Made by a program: the position numbers and the translations under genes. A stretch of 63,112 bases of DNA from Acidobacteriota bacterium (lineage in GTDB: Bacteria > Acidobacteriota > Terriglobia > Bryobacterales > Bryobacteraceae). How positions within the stretch are numbered: position 1 is the stretch's first letter; every line of letters starts with the position of its first letter. This document shows positions 33,656 through 43,035 of the stretch, piece by piece. Below the pieces are notes generated by a model. It worked only from the letters and a program-made list of their open reading frames with translations. It had not been told where the DNA came from and ran no database searches. The stretch is taken from assembly GCA_026394015.1 (NCBI GenBank), contig JAPKZA010000497.1, forward strand, positions 1 through 63,112, in the 5' to 3' direction.

Positions 33656-34549
33656 TTATTGCCCTTCGCCCCAGTCGTATGCCGCTGATACGGTCAGTTG
33701 TACGGTATAGGTGCCGAGGTTATTCTGCCAATGTTTGTTGTCGTTGATCGCTAACCCCAGGCGCCCCGCCCCCGGTGCCTTATCGACGTACGACTTGCCA
33801 ACGGCGAACGTCGCGCCCTTAGCGCCCATTCTTCCGACGAGCGCTCCGAACGGATGCCCGTCGACCAGGTTCGTCTTGTAGGCCGGGCTGCCGGGCTTGG
33901 TCAATCCGTTCGGATCGGTGGCCCAACCGTCGTCTTTCCACGACAGACGGGTGAAGCCGCTGGCGGTGGCCGTGAGCCGGGAACCCGCTGCCAGTTCTAG
34001 GCCGGTGTCGAGATACTCAATCTGCGTGGAATGCCGAATCGAATGCGCGACAACCCGTTTCACGATTCGCTTCTGGAGCACGGCCATCGCCCGCACGTTG
34101 CTCCACGGGATCTCCCGCGGACCAACCTTTACCGAACCGGTCGGGGTCGCGAGGCGCAGCATCTGCCCGTTCTGCAAGCGCAGCAGCCCGAGCGAACGAT
34201 CATGCCCATCGGCCCCGCTGGGCATGATCCGCTCAAAGAGCCGGTACAGCGGACGCGGTTCATGCTGGTCGGTGTCCTTGTAGAGGTCGAGCAGCGGCGT
34301 CAGGACAGGTAGCCCGATCCCGACCAACTGCTCCACCGCGGCGTCTCGCCCGGCGCGATCCTTATCCGCCAGGACAATGGCGAGCGAATCCTTGATCAGG
34401 GCCGCCTCGGCGGGCGTGGCCGGGGCCGCGCTGTGAAACGACAAAATCTTCGCTACGCCATTGCCTCCCACAGAAAAAGAGGCGGGACCTTCAACGGTTG
34501 TCCCATCGGTCAGTCGGAGCAAAATCGTGGCGGCGGCAAGAAGCAACAT
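33656..34549 (-). CDS. Secreted protein with C-terminal LecA-like domain
   Basis: A 297-residue protein with a short hydrophobic leader at ATG 34549 (MLLLAAATILLRL), a central domain with LLRLQNGQMLRLATPTGSVKVGPREIPW, and a C-terminal beta domain resembling the galactose-binding PA-I/LecA lectin: PFGALVGRMGAKGATFAVG and GRLGLAINDNKHWQNNLGTYTV, the latter with the Asn/Asp residues expected for calcium-dependent sugar binding. ATG 34579 is an alternative start, one base off a divergent ATG (34578) on the other strand. Confidence 0.7.
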   Translation of the reverse strand: MLLLAAATILLRLTDGTTVEGPASFSVGGNGVAKILSFHSAAPATPAEAALIKDSLAIVLADKDRAGRDAAVEQLVGIGLPVLTPLLDLYKDTDQHEPRPLYRLFERIMPSGADGHDRSLGLLRLQNGQMLRLATPTGSVKVGPREIPWSNVRAMAVLQKRIVKRVVAHSIRHSTQIEYLDTGLELAAGSRLTATASGFTRLSWKDDGWATDPNGLTKPGSPAYKTNLVDGHPFGALVGRMGAKGATFAVGKSYVDKAPGAGRLGLAINDNKHWQNNLGTYTVQLTVSAAYDWGEGQ

Positions 34550-34577
34550 GGCAGCAGTTATATCAGACAATAGAACC

Positions 34578-35009
34578 ATGCGTCTAAAAAAAGACCACGG
34601 CTGGTACTTGGCCGAAGAGGTTCTCGAGATCCGCGTGGAGGGCGACCCGCGAAACGTAGTCCACGTCAACACCCGCCTGCTGCAGGCTAAGGACGGGGAA
34701 CATGCCTACGCCCGCGCCGCCGAATTCGGGGCCGAGGCGGCCGACGAATATCTGAATCCGGACGGGCAGAAAGTGACGATCGCCTTTCGCGGCATTCGCG
34801 AAATTGTCGAGATTCAGGAGGGCTTGGCCGACGGAGGCGAGATCCGTTGGGAGGAGTCCGTCGGCGTTTCGGAGAGAAAGCTGAAATCGATGCTCCGACA
34901 AGTGGACGAGGTGGCTGCCGTGAAGGCGTTTGAGCCCACCGACCATCCGGACTATCGCTGTGGCGAGGTGGTGGCCGAGGCGATGGCCCAACTCGTGAAA
35001 CGAAAATAA
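34578..35009 (+). CDS. DUF4288 domain-containing protein
   Basis: A 143-residue soluble protein starting at ATG 34578. DUF4288-like features are WYLAEEVLEIRVEGDPRNVVHVNTRLL at the start, the YARAAEFGAEAADEYLN helix near 50-65, and FRGIREIVEIQEGLADGGEIRWEE near 75-100. Function unknown. It is divergent from the LecA-like gene with only 28 bases between the two starts, and its stop is two bases from the convergent thiS. Confidence 0.75.
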   Translation: MRLKKDHGWYLAEEVLEIRVEGDPRNVVHVNTRLLQAKDGEHAYARAAEFGAEAADEYLNPDGQKVTIAFRGIREIVEIQEGLADGGEIRWEESVGVSERKLKSMLRQVDEVAAVKAFEPTDHPDYRCGEVVAEAMAQLVKRK

Positions 35010-35011
35010 TT

Positions 35012-35215
35012 TTAGCCGCCGCCCACAAAATGCACGATCTCCACCTTGGCTCCGGCGGCCAAGGTGGTCTCGGGCCACCGCGTCGGCTTGATGATGGAGC
35101 GGTCCAGTTCGACGGCCACGCGGGTCGGCGGGATCTCCAGCGCGACCAAAAGATCGAGCAGAGTGGAGCCTTCGGGGACCTCCCGCGGCTCGCCGTTTAA
35201 AACAATTTCAAGCAT
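35012..35215 (-). CDS. thiS: Sulfur carrier protein ThiS
   Basis: A 67-residue ubiquitin-like protein. It begins LEIVLNGEPREVPEGSTLLDLL and ends VEIVHFVGGG; ThiS carries thiazole sulfur on a C-terminal Gly-Gly thiocarboxylate. The extra terminal glycine (GGG) is unusual but seen in some members. No thiG, thiF or other thiamine genes are adjacent and no TPP riboswitch is visible in the 124 bases upstream. Confidence 0.88.
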   Translation of the reverse strand: MLEIVLNGEPREVPEGSTLLDLLVALEIPPTRVAVELDRSIIKPTRWPETTLAAGAKVEIVHFVGGG

Positions 35216-35264
35216 AAATGTTTGGGTTTTCCTGTCTTTCCGGCTTGTCGGCCAAAGCGCTTCT

Positions 35265-35294
35265 TTGACTCGCCCTCGTTAAGGTCATTATAAT
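35265..35294 (+). promoter_or_regulatory. Sigma-70-type promoter of the nuo operon
   Basis: TTGACT (35265-35270) and a perfect TATAAT (35289-35294) with an 18-base spacer, 45 bases before the nuoA start. It is the only clear promoter in front of the 12.8-kb complex I operon. Confidence 0.7.
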
Positions 35295-35339
35295 TTACAT
35301 AGGGGCTTTTCCCGTCTCTCCTCCCACCACCCATAACCG

Positions 35340-35777
35340 ATGTTGCCAACGTCACTGCCAGAATCCTATCTACCTGTTTTCCTGACGTGGATGTTTGCGA
35401 TTACGAACGCGACGGGGATCATCGTCGCCGGATACGTACTCGGCAAGAAATTCCGCAATCAAGCCAAAGACACGCCTTACGAATGCGGCATCGTGCCCAC
35501 GGGCACCGCCAAAGAACGCTTCAGCGTGAAGTTCTATTTGGTGGCGATGCTCTTCATTCTCTTCGATATCGAAGCGGTGTTCCTTTACCCATGGGCCGTT
35601 GTGTATCGCGACCTGAAGATGTTCGGCTTCGTCGAGATGCTTCTGTTCGTTGTTTTGGTCCTCGCCGGTTTCTTCTACATCTGGAAGAAAGGGGTCCTCG
35701 ATTGGAACCACGCTGAAGGCTTGGAAATCCAACAGATCGCCCTGCCGAAGGAAGAGGATGTGACTCATGTTGTCTGA
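35340..35777 (+). CDS. nuoA: NADH-quinone oxidoreductase subunit A
   Basis: A 145-residue membrane subunit of complex I with three helices. The diagnostic segments are DTPYECGIVPTG near 46 (loop with the conserved Cys) and FDIEAVFLYPWAVV near 80. The C-terminal tail of about 30 residues is longer than in E. coli. First gene of the operon; it overlaps nuoC by 11 bases, so nuoB, which normally follows nuoA, is missing here. Confidence 0.95.
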   Translation: MLPTSLPESYLPVFLTWMFAITNATGIIVAGYVLGKKFRNQAKDTPYECGIVPTGTAKERFSVKFYLVAMLFILFDIEAVFLYPWAVVYRDLKMFGFVEMLLFVVLVLAGFFYIWKKGVLDWNHAEGLEIQQIALPKEEDVTHVV

Positions 35778-36249
35778 AGCGTTGCTTGCGAATGAGACGA
35801 TCGCCGGCCTAGTGGCTGCTCATCCCGCCGCCGTCGTCGATGGGACTACCCGGTTTGATGAGATCACCCTGACGATCGAACCGGCCGAAATCATCGCCAC
35901 TCTGGCTTATTTGAAGTACCACCAGGGTTTTGAGCGGTTGTCGACCGTGACGGCGGTGGACCGCTATCCGTTGGATCCGCGATTCGAACTCGTCTACCAC
36001 TTGCAGTCGATCGCGCGGAATCTTCGCCTGCGGCTGCGGACGTCCGTGGCGACCGAGATCGCTTCGGCGACCATCGTCTATGCGGGTGCCGATTGGTACG
36101 AACGCGAGGTGTTTGATCTTTTCGGCGTGGTCTTCACCGGCCATCCGAACCTGAAGCGGATCATGATGCCCGACGATTGGGAAGGCCATCCGCTGCGGCG
36201 CGACTTCCCCACCCACGGCTTCAAGTACAGCTACGGCGAGCAGCAATAG
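35767..36249 (+). CDS. nuoC: NADH-quinone oxidoreductase subunit C
   Basis: A 160-residue 30-kDa-type subunit of the peripheral arm. It has RFELVYHLQSI near 75, the conserved ADWYEREVFDLFGVVFTGHPNL block near 113-134 and DWEGHPLRRDFP near 138-149. It begins inside the end of nuoA, with no room for nuoB between them. NuoC and NuoD are separate, not fused as in E. coli. Confidence 0.95.
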   Translation: MLSEALLANETIAGLVAAHPAAVVDGTTRFDEITLTIEPAEIIATLAYLKYHQGFERLSTVTAVDRYPLDPRFELVYHLQSIARNLRLRLRTSVATEIASATIVYAGADWYEREVFDLFGVVFTGHPNLKRIMMPDDWEGHPLRRDFPTHGFKYSYGEQQ

Positions 36250-36265
36250 AGACCCTTCAAGGAAT

Positions 36266-37483
36266 ATGAGCGAAACGATTCTATCGCCCGCGGTGCATCT
36301 GGAGTCCGAAGCCGGTACGACCCGGCGCATGACTCTGAATATGGGACCGCAACATCCGTCGACCCACGGAGTGTTGCGCGTCGTGCTCGAGTTGGACGGC
36401 GAGTTCATCGAGAAAGCCCGTCCCGAAATCGGCTACCTCCATACCGGAATTGAGAAACAGTGTGAGGCGTTGAACTGGCAGCAAGTGATCACGCTGACCG
36501 ATCGCGTCGACTACCTGGCCAACCTGTCCAACAACCTCTGCTATTCGCTGGCGGTGGAGAAGTTGCTCGGTCTCGAGATTCCGCCGAAGGCGCAGTGGAT
36601 GCGCGTTTTGCTGGCTGAACTCACCCGCATTGGCAGCCATCTGGTGTGGCTCGGTACCCATGCGCTCGACATGGGCGCGATGACGATGTTCTTTCTCACC
36701 TTCCGGGAGCGGGAAGAGCTGCTCCGGTTGTTTGAGATGCTCAGCGGCCAGCGGTTGATGACGAGCTATATCCGCATCGGCGGACTGGCGCTCGATCCGC
36801 CCCGCGGTTGGGAGAAGCTGGTCCGCGCGTTTCTGGCGGATTTCCCGAGCAAAATCGACGAATACGAGACGTTGCTGAACAACAACCCGATTTGGCTGCG
36901 CCGCACGAAGGGCATCGGCGTGATTCCGGTGGAGCAGATGCTGGATATCGGCATTACCGGTCCGGTGATTCGCGCGGCGGGGATTCCGCTGGACGCCCGC
37001 AAGATGACCCCGTATTCGAGCTATGAGAAGTTCGACTTTGCCGTGCCCACCTCGACCGATAATGACGTCTACGCCCGGTATGCGGTTCGTGTGGCCGAAA
37101 TGCGCGAGAGTTTAAAAATCGTGCAGCAGGCTATGGACGGCATGCCGGAAGGGCCGACCCGCGCTGACGCGCACCGCGTCGTTCTGCCGGAACGGGAAAA
37201 GATGAAGACGCAGATGGAAGCGTTGATCTACCACTTTAAGATCGTGACCGAAGGCATCGCGGTGCCCGAAGGCGAAGTCTTCCAAGTGGTGGAATCGCCG
37301 CGCGGCGAACTTGGCTATTACGTCGTCAGCGACGGCACCGCCAAGCCGCTCCGCGTGCACATGCGGACGCCAAGTTTCGGGAACCTGCAGGGCTTGCCCC
37401 GGTTGATTGAGAAGCGTCAGATCGCTGACGCCATCGCCGTGATGGGCAGCCTCGACTTCGTACTGGGAGATTGTGATCGATGA
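36266..37483 (+). CDS. nuoD: NADH-quinone oxidoreductase subunit D
   Basis: A 405-residue 49-kDa subunit that shapes the quinone site. MGPQHPSTHGVLR lies near residue 26, GYLHTGIEKQCE near 55, and the C-terminal SFGNLQGLPRLIEKRQIADAIAVMGSLDFVLGDCDR is complete. The tight 16-base gap after nuoC and 4-base overlap with nuoE indicate cotranscription. It normally packs against NuoB, which must be supplied from elsewhere. Confidence 0.96.
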   Translation: MSETILSPAVHLESEAGTTRRMTLNMGPQHPSTHGVLRVVLELDGEFIEKARPEIGYLHTGIEKQCEALNWQQVITLTDRVDYLANLSNNLCYSLAVEKLLGLEIPPKAQWMRVLLAELTRIGSHLVWLGTHALDMGAMTMFFLTFREREELLRLFEMLSGQRLMTSYIRIGGLALDPPRGWEKLVRAFLADFPSKIDEYETLLNNNPIWLRRTKGIGVIPVEQMLDIGITGPVIRAAGIPLDARKMTPYSSYEKFDFAVPTSTDNDVYARYAVRVAEMRESLKIVQQAMDGMPEGPTRADAHRVVLPEREKMKTQMEALIYHFKIVTEGIAVPEGEVFQVVESPRGELGYYVVSDGTAKPLRVHMRTPSFGNLQGLPRLIEKRQIADAIAVMGSLDFVLGDCDR

Positions 37484-37956
37484 CCTTTTCGCCCGAACTG
37501 GAAGCTAAATTCGCCGATTTGGTGACGCACTATCCGGAAGGCCGCCAGCGCGCGGCGTTGATTCCGATGCTGATGTTCGGCCAGGACGAAATCGGCTCGG
37601 TGACGCAGGAAATGATGGAAGAGCTCGGCCGACGTTTGGGGCTGAGTACGATGCAGGTGGACGAAGTAGTCGGCTACTATTCCATGTTGCACAAAAAGCC
37701 GATGGGCAAGTTCCACGTCCAGGTTTGTACGAACGTGGCTTGCATGCTCCGCGGCGGCGCTGAACTCTACGACCACGCCTGCCATAAGCTGGGTCTGGGC
37801 CACAAGCAGGTTTCAGCCGATGGCCGCATCTCGCTCGAAGAGGTCGAATGCATGGGTGCCTGCTCGTGGGCCCCGGCCATTCAGGTGAACTACGACTTCC
37901 ATCACGAAGTCTCCACCGATCAACTCGATACGATCCTGGAGGGTTTGCAGAAGTGA
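37480..37956 (+). CDS. nuoE: NADH-quinone oxidoreductase subunit E
   Basis: A 158-residue thioredoxin-like subunit with the N1a [2Fe-2S] ligands in two pairs: CTNVACML near 85 (C-x4-C) and ECMGACSWAP near 126 (C-x3-C). The N-terminal helical bundle has YPEGRQRAALIPMLMFGQDE. ATG 37480 overlaps the nuoD stop (ATGA). Confidence 0.95.
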   Translation: MTFSPELEAKFADLVTHYPEGRQRAALIPMLMFGQDEIGSVTQEMMEELGRRLGLSTMQVDEVVGYYSMLHKKPMGKFHVQVCTNVACMLRGGAELYDHACHKLGLGHKQVSADGRISLEEVECMGACSWAPAIQVNYDFHHEVSTDQLDTILEGLQK

Positions 37957-39260
37957 AGCTGTTTAACGAACCGAGTCCTTTAGAAACGCGCATTATCTCC
38001 TTCCGGTTCGGGCTGGAGAATTCCGCGTCGATCGATACCTATCTCGCCCACGACGGCTACAAAGCGCTGCGCAAGGCGCTCGAGATGACCCCGGACGACG
38101 TCATCAACGAAGTGAAAGCTTCGAACCTGCGGGGCCGTGGCGGCGCGGGCTTCCCGACCGGGCTGAAGTGGAGTTTTGTTCCGCGTGCGTCCGAGAAGCC
38201 GAAGTACATTGTCGTCAACGCCGACGAGTCCGAACCCGGCACCTGCAAAGACCGACTGCTGATTCAGAACGATCCCCATCAGTTGATTGAGGGCATTCTG
38301 CTCGGTGCGATTGCGGTGGGCGCGAAGAAGGGCTGGATCTACATCCGCGGCGAGTACAACTACCTGATCGCCATCATGGATAAGGCGATCGCCGAAGCCT
38401 ACAAGAACGGCTTTCTGGGCAAGAACATTTGCGGCACCGAGTTTGAGTTCGACCTCTACACCCACACCGGCGCGGGTGCGTATGAGTGCGGTGAGGAATC
38501 GGCGCTGCTGGAATCGCTCGAAGGCAAGCGCGGCGTGCCGCGGATTCGGCCGCCATTTCCGGCCATTTCCGGGGCCTTTCAGTCGCCGACGTTGCTCAAT
38601 AACGTCGAGACGTTTTCGTCCGTCCCCGCGATTTTGCGGATGGGCGGCACGGCGTACTCTGACCTTGGGGTGCCCAAGAGCGGCGGTACCCGCATGGTCT
38701 GCATGTCCGGCCACGTCAATCGCCCCGGCGTTTATGAAGTGCCGCTAGGCTTCCCGATGATGAAGTTTGTCAACGAAATTGGCGGCGGCGTTTGGAAGGG
38801 GCGGCAGCTCAAAGCGATCATCCCGGGCGGCTCGTCGAGTCCGTTGTTGAGGGCCGAAGAGTGCGACATTCCGATGGATTACGATTCGATCGCCAAGGCC
38901 GGCTCCATGCTCGGCTCCGGCGGCCTGATGGTGATGGACGAAACGACCGACATGGTCAAACTCGCTTTGCGGATCATGCGTTTTTATCAGCATGAAAGCT
39001 GCGGCTGGTGCATCCCTTGCCGGGAAGGCACGACGTGGCTGAAGAAGATGCTGCAACGGGTGACCGACGGTCATGGGCAGGCGCGCGACATCGACCTGAT
39101 CGGAGACCTCGCGCAGAACATGCGGGGCCGGACATTCTGCCCGCTCGGGGACGCTGCCGCAATGCCGACCATCGCGATCGTCAAGAAGTACCGAAACGAG
39201 TTTGAAGCCTATGTAGCGAAGAATCCGTTCGCCGCTTCCGAGCTCGTCTCGATTTCCTAG
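37953..39260 (+). CDS. nuoF: NADH-quinone oxidoreductase subunit F
   Basis: A 435-residue flavin and NADH-binding subunit. It starts at GTG 37953, overlapping the nuoE stop, rather than at the earlier in-frame ATG inside nuoE. NLRGRGGAGFPTGLKW near 53 binds NADH/FMN, GAGAYECGEESALLESLEG near 165 is conserved, and the N3 [4Fe-4S] ligands are in ESCGWCIPCREG near 350 and TFCPLGD near 393. Confidence 0.96.
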   Translation: MKLFNEPSPLETRIISFRFGLENSASIDTYLAHDGYKALRKALEMTPDDVINEVKASNLRGRGGAGFPTGLKWSFVPRASEKPKYIVVNADESEPGTCKDRLLIQNDPHQLIEGILLGAIAVGAKKGWIYIRGEYNYLIAIMDKAIAEAYKNGFLGKNICGTEFEFDLYTHTGAGAYECGEESALLESLEGKRGVPRIRPPFPAISGAFQSPTLLNNVETFSSVPAILRMGGTAYSDLGVPKSGGTRMVCMSGHVNRPGVYEVPLGFPMMKFVNEIGGGVWKGRQLKAIIPGGSSSPLLRAEECDIPMDYDSIAKAGSMLGSGGLMVMDETTDMVKLALRIMRFYQHESCGWCIPCREGTTWLKKMLQRVTDGHGQARDIDLIGDLAQNMRGRTFCPLGDAAAMPTIAIVKKYRNEFEAYVAKNPFAASELVSIS

Positions 39261-39267
39261 GAGAACC

Positions 39268-41343
39268 ATGGCACTCGTCAACGTCACCATTAACGGGGTC
39301 TCGGTCCAGGCCGAAAACGGCGCGCTCCTGATTGAAGTTGCCAAGCAAAACGGCATCGAAATCCCCGCGTTTTGCTACTACGAAGGCATGTCGCTGCAAG
39401 CGGCCTGCCGCATGTGTCTGGTCGAAGTCGAAAAGGCTCCGAAGCTGATGGCCGGCTGTACGCTGCCCGTCGCCGAAGGCATGGTCGTGCGGACCGAGTC
39501 CGAGCCGGTTGTGAAAGCCCGCAAGACGACGCTCGAGTTTTTGCTATCGAACCACCCGCTCGATTGTCCGGTCTGCGATAAGGGCGGCGAGTGCGAACTG
39601 CAGGACATGACGTTTAAGTACGGGGTCGGCGAAAGCCGGTTTACCGAAGCCAAACAGCATGTGCCGGAGAAGCAGTGGAGCCCCGTTGTTTTCTATGATG
39701 CTCCTCGCTGCATTCTCTGTTACCGCTGCGTGCGAGTTTGTAATGAAGGCATGGGCGTGGGTGCCCTGGGCGTCTCCAATCGCGGTGTTTACTCGGAGAT
39801 CATCCCTTCGCACGGTGACCATCTGGAGTGCGACGAATGCGGTAGCTGTATCGACATCTGCCCGGTCGGTTCGCTGACGTCCGGCATCTACCGCTACAAG
39901 ACCCGTCCGTGGGAGATGGAGCATGTCGGCACCGTCTGCACGCATTGTTCGAACGGGTGCAAAACCACCCTGGGCGTGCGGAATAACGAAATTGTTCGCG
40001 GCAATAACCGGGACCGCAGCGGCATCAACGGCGAGTTTCTATGCGTGAAAGGTCGCTACGCGTTTGACTTCAACCACCATCCCGAACGGCTGCAGACGCC
40101 GCTGATTCGGAATGCGGAAGGGGTGCTCGAAGAAGCCAGTTGGAGCCGGGCGTTGAAGCTGGTGGCCGAGAAGTTCAAGGCTCTCGCCGGACCGAAGTTC
40201 GGGGTGATCGGCTCGACACGGACGACCAACGAAGAGAACTACCTGCTGCAGAAGTTTGCCCGTACGACGCTGGGCACGGCGAATATTGATCATCATCGCT
40301 CCGGCGACGTCGTGACTTTGGTGGACTCGCTGAGCGGCAAGACCGGCCAGTTGGGGACGGTGGAAGAGGTTTATACGGCCAAGGCCGTGCTCGTCGTGGC
40401 GACCGACCTTTCGCAGCAGCATCCGCTGCTGGCGAACAAGGTTCGTGCCAACTTCCGGCATCATAAGGCGGCCGTTTACGCAGTTACGCCGGGGCCGGTG
40501 CGCGAAGACAAAATTGCGCGGAAGTTCCTGCGGGCGGCCGAGGGCGATTCGATCGCCGCGGTGGAGTCTCTTCGCGATGAGCTAGCCAAGGCGGGCGATC
40601 TCGTCATCCTGTTTGGCGATTCGATTCAGGGCGAAAAGGTTCGCCAACTGGTGGCGTTCGGTGAGTCGCTCGGCATTCCGGTGAAGTACGTTTGCCTGGT
40701 TGACTACGCCAACTCCCGCGGCGCGATGGACATGGGCGTGCTGCCCGACCTCGGCCCCGGCTACCACGCGACCGCTCCGGGTTTGAACTTGCAACAAATG
40801 CTGGAAGCGACCGACCTTTCCGCCCTCTGGGTGGTCGGGGCGAATCCGCTGAAGGGCGGCAAAACGCTCGCGAGTAAAGACGCTTTCGTCGTGGTGCAGG
40901 ACCTGTTCCGGACTGAGACGGCCGAGCGCGCCGACGTGGTTCTGCCGGCCGGTTCGGCCTACGAAAAGAATGGCACCGTGACCAACGTTTGTGGCCAGGT
41001 GCAGCGGATCAAGAAGGGCATTGAGACGGTGGGGTCGAAGGCTGACCTCGCGATCATCGGCCTTCTCGCTCGCGGCATGGGCGTCAGCCTGGGTGCGGTG
41101 GACGCCGATACGATTTTTGCCGAGATCGCGGCTACGGTGCCGGGTTATAGCCAGTTGCCGATGCCGATCATTCTCACCGGTGGTGCGGCGCAAACGCATC
41201 CGGTGAACGGTCGTGTGCCGGCCAGTACGGTGCCGGGTAACATTTCCAGTGCCCGCGACACCCTTTTCACCACAGGCTCGCTTACGCGATACTCAAAGAT
41301 CCTCAACGAAGTGCTCGAAAAACCCGGAGCCCTCTACAGCTAA
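39268..41343 (+). CDS. nuoG: NADH-quinone oxidoreductase subunit G
   Basis: A 691-residue iron-sulfur subunit. The N-terminal 2Fe-2S domain has CYYEGMSLQAACRMC, then the His-Cys3 site (HPLDCPVCDKGGEC), two 4Fe-4S motifs (CILCYRCVRVC and CDECGSCIDICPVG), and a further CTHCSNGC...FLC motif near 230 that matches the N7 ligand pattern. The rest is the degenerate molybdopterin-oxidoreductase-like domain (TRTTNEENYLLQKFAR). AGGAGAACC precedes ATG 39268. Shorter than the E. coli protein at its C-terminus. Confidence 0.95.
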   Translation: MALVNVTINGVSVQAENGALLIEVAKQNGIEIPAFCYYEGMSLQAACRMCLVEVEKAPKLMAGCTLPVAEGMVVRTESEPVVKARKTTLEFLLSNHPLDCPVCDKGGECELQDMTFKYGVGESRFTEAKQHVPEKQWSPVVFYDAPRCILCYRCVRVCNEGMGVGALGVSNRGVYSEIIPSHGDHLECDECGSCIDICPVGSLTSGIYRYKTRPWEMEHVGTVCTHCSNGCKTTLGVRNNEIVRGNNRDRSGINGEFLCVKGRYAFDFNHHPERLQTPLIRNAEGVLEEASWSRALKLVAEKFKALAGPKFGVIGSTRTTNEENYLLQKFARTTLGTANIDHHRSGDVVTLVDSLSGKTGQLGTVEEVYTAKAVLVVATDLSQQHPLLANKVRANFRHHKAAVYAVTPGPVREDKIARKFLRAAEGDSIAAVESLRDELAKAGDLVILFGDSIQGEKVRQLVAFGESLGIPVKYVCLVDYANSRGAMDMGVLPDLGPGYHATAPGLNLQQMLEATDLSALWVVGANPLKGGKTLASKDAFVVVQDLFRTETAERADVVLPAGSAYEKNGTVTNVCGQVQRIKKGIETVGSKADLAIIGLLARGMGVSLGAVDADTIFAEIAATVPGYSQLPMPIILTGGAAQTHPVNGRVPASTVPGNISSARDTLFTTGSLTRYSKILNEVLEKPGALYS

Positions 41344-42533
41344 TGGACTTTATCCTCCTATCGATTCTGAAGACGGCCATCGCCGCCCCCGTGCTACTCG
41401 GGACGCTCGCCTATTTGGTGTGGATCGAACGCAAAGTCCTCGCCCACGTACAACTCCGCATCGGCCCTTCCCGCGTCGGGCCGCACGGGCTTTTGCAGCC
41501 GATCGCGGACGCGATCAAACTGCTGACGAAGGAAGACTTCATTCCGAGCTACGTCAACAAGTTCTACTATTGGCTGGCCCCGTGGCTGGCGCTGATGTTC
41601 GCCGTCACGGCGATCTCGGTGATCCCGGTCGGCCCGGTCGTCGAAGTCTTCGGCATCAAGACGAACATGGGTCAGGCGGATATCTCGATCGGCCTGCTTC
41701 TGATTTTGGGCTTGACCGGCATGGGTGTCTACGGCATCGCGCTGGCCGGGTGGAGTTCGAATAACAAGTACTCGCTGCTCGGCGGCTTGCGCAGTTCGGC
41801 GCAGATGATCGCCTACGAACTGCCAATGGCGATGGCGATTGCTTCGCCGCTGCTGATTGTCAATACGCTGAATCTGCGCGAGATCGTCAACGCCCAGGCC
41901 GGGTACACGTTCGGCATCGTGCCGAACTGGAATGTGCTCGGGGGCGGCCTGCAGATCTTCAGCTTCATTATCTACTTGATCTGCGCGTTTGCCGAAACGA
42001 ACCGGATTCCGTTCGACCTTCCGGAAGCCGAAAACGAACTCGTCAGCGGCTACAACACCGAGTACAGCTCGATGAAGTTTGCGGCCTTTTTCATGGCCGA
42101 ATACTGCAACATCATCACGGCGTGTTCGGTGGCGACGACGCTGTTCCTGGGCGGTTGGCATCCCATTATTCCGAACGAACTGGGCGGGCAGTTCCTCCCG
42201 ACGCTAATTTGTATGTTCTTTGCCGGGGTTTTGTTCTACCACGCTTTGAACCCGTCTCGTCCGTCGGACCGACTGTCGATGGGCGTCATCGGTGCCGTGA
42301 TTCTTGGCCTCGGCCTGATGTTCCAGGTGCCGGTCGTGAAGGATCTGGCGCAGCCGTTGTTCTGGTTCGCTTCGAAGGCGGGCTTCCTGATCTTCTTCTT
42401 CATCTGGGTCCGGGGCACGGTGCCGCGGTTCCGCTACGACCAACTGATGCGCTTCGCCTGGCTGTTCCTGTTCCCGGCCGCGCTCTTGAATCTTCTGGTG
42501 ACGGCGTTCATCGTCGCGGTCAAATCGAACTAA
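41343..42533 (+). CDS. nuoH: NADH-quinone oxidoreductase subunit H
   Basis: A 396-residue membrane subunit with about nine helices. The family signatures are RIGPSRVGPHGLLQPIADAIKLLTKED near 37-63, AGWSSNNKYSLLGGLRSSAQMIAYE near 136-160 and ETNRIPFDLPEAENELVSGYNTEYS near 218-242. It forms the quinone channel with NuoB and NuoD. Its ATG overlaps the nuoG stop (TAATG). The next gene is nuoJ, one base after the stop, so nuoI, normally here, is absent. Confidence 0.96.
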   Translation: MDFILLSILKTAIAAPVLLGTLAYLVWIERKVLAHVQLRIGPSRVGPHGLLQPIADAIKLLTKEDFIPSYVNKFYYWLAPWLALMFAVTAISVIPVGPVVEVFGIKTNMGQADISIGLLLILGLTGMGVYGIALAGWSSNNKYSLLGGLRSSAQMIAYELPMAMAIASPLLIVNTLNLREIVNAQAGYTFGIVPNWNVLGGGLQIFSFIIYLICAFAETNRIPFDLPEAENELVSGYNTEYSSMKFAAFFMAEYCNIITACSVATTLFLGGWHPIIPNELGGQFLPTLICMFFAGVLFYHALNPSRPSDRLSMGVIGAVILGLGLMFQVPVVKDLAQPLFWFASKAGFLIFFFIWVRGTVPRFRYDQLMRFAWLFLFPAALLNLLVTAFIVAVKSN

Positions 42534-42534
42534 C

Positions 42535-43035
42535 ATGGACGTCCTTCTTTTCACCTTCTTCGCACTCGTCGCCATCGTCGGCGCGGTCAGCCTGGTTGTT
42601 CAGAAACACCCCATTTCGAGCGCGCTCTCGCTTGTTTCGGTCATGGTTGCTCTCTCGGTTTTGTTCCTGCTGCTGGGTGCCGAGTTCATCGCCGCCGCGC
42701 AGTTGGTGGTCTACTCGGGAGCCATCATGGTGCTCTTCGTCTTCGTGATTATGCTGCTCAACGCCGGGGCGGAGCGCGAAAGCCGGAAGGCCGGCTTGGC
42801 TCAGTTTCTAGGTTTGCCTCTCACCGCGGCGCTGCTGGTTTTCGCCAGCTACGTGATTACGCAGTCGATGTCGAACGCCAAGGCCGTGAAGTTCGGGGCG
42901 TTCACCGGCGGCGGCCCGCGCGAGGTCGGCTGGACGTTGTTTACGCAGTATCTACTGCCGTTTGAAGTCACCTCGATCCTGATTCTCGTCGCGATCGCCG
43001 GTGCTGTTGTCCTGGCCCGCAAGGAGATCGACTAA
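42535..43035 (+). CDS. nuoJ: NADH-quinone oxidoreductase subunit J
   Basis: A 166-residue membrane subunit with five helices. The segments [27 protein letters not shown] near 22-48 and [21 protein letters not shown] near 53-73 (including the pi-bulge helix region) are typical. It starts directly after nuoH and overlaps nuoK by one base. Confidence 0.95.
   Translation: MDVLLFTFFALVAIVGAVSLVVQKHPISSALSLVSVMVALSVLFLLLGAEFIAAAQLVVYSGAIMVLFVFVIMLLNAGAERESRKAGLAQFLGLPLTAALLVFASYVITQSMSNAKAVKFGAFTGGGPREVGWTLFTQYLLPFEVTSILILVAIAGAVVLARKEID

Noticed and set aside
35216-35339. Possible TPP riboswitch upstream of thiS
   Set aside because: The conserved CUGAGA and ACCUGAUCUGGAUAAUGCCAGCG elements are not present and the gap is too short and shared with the nuo promoter.
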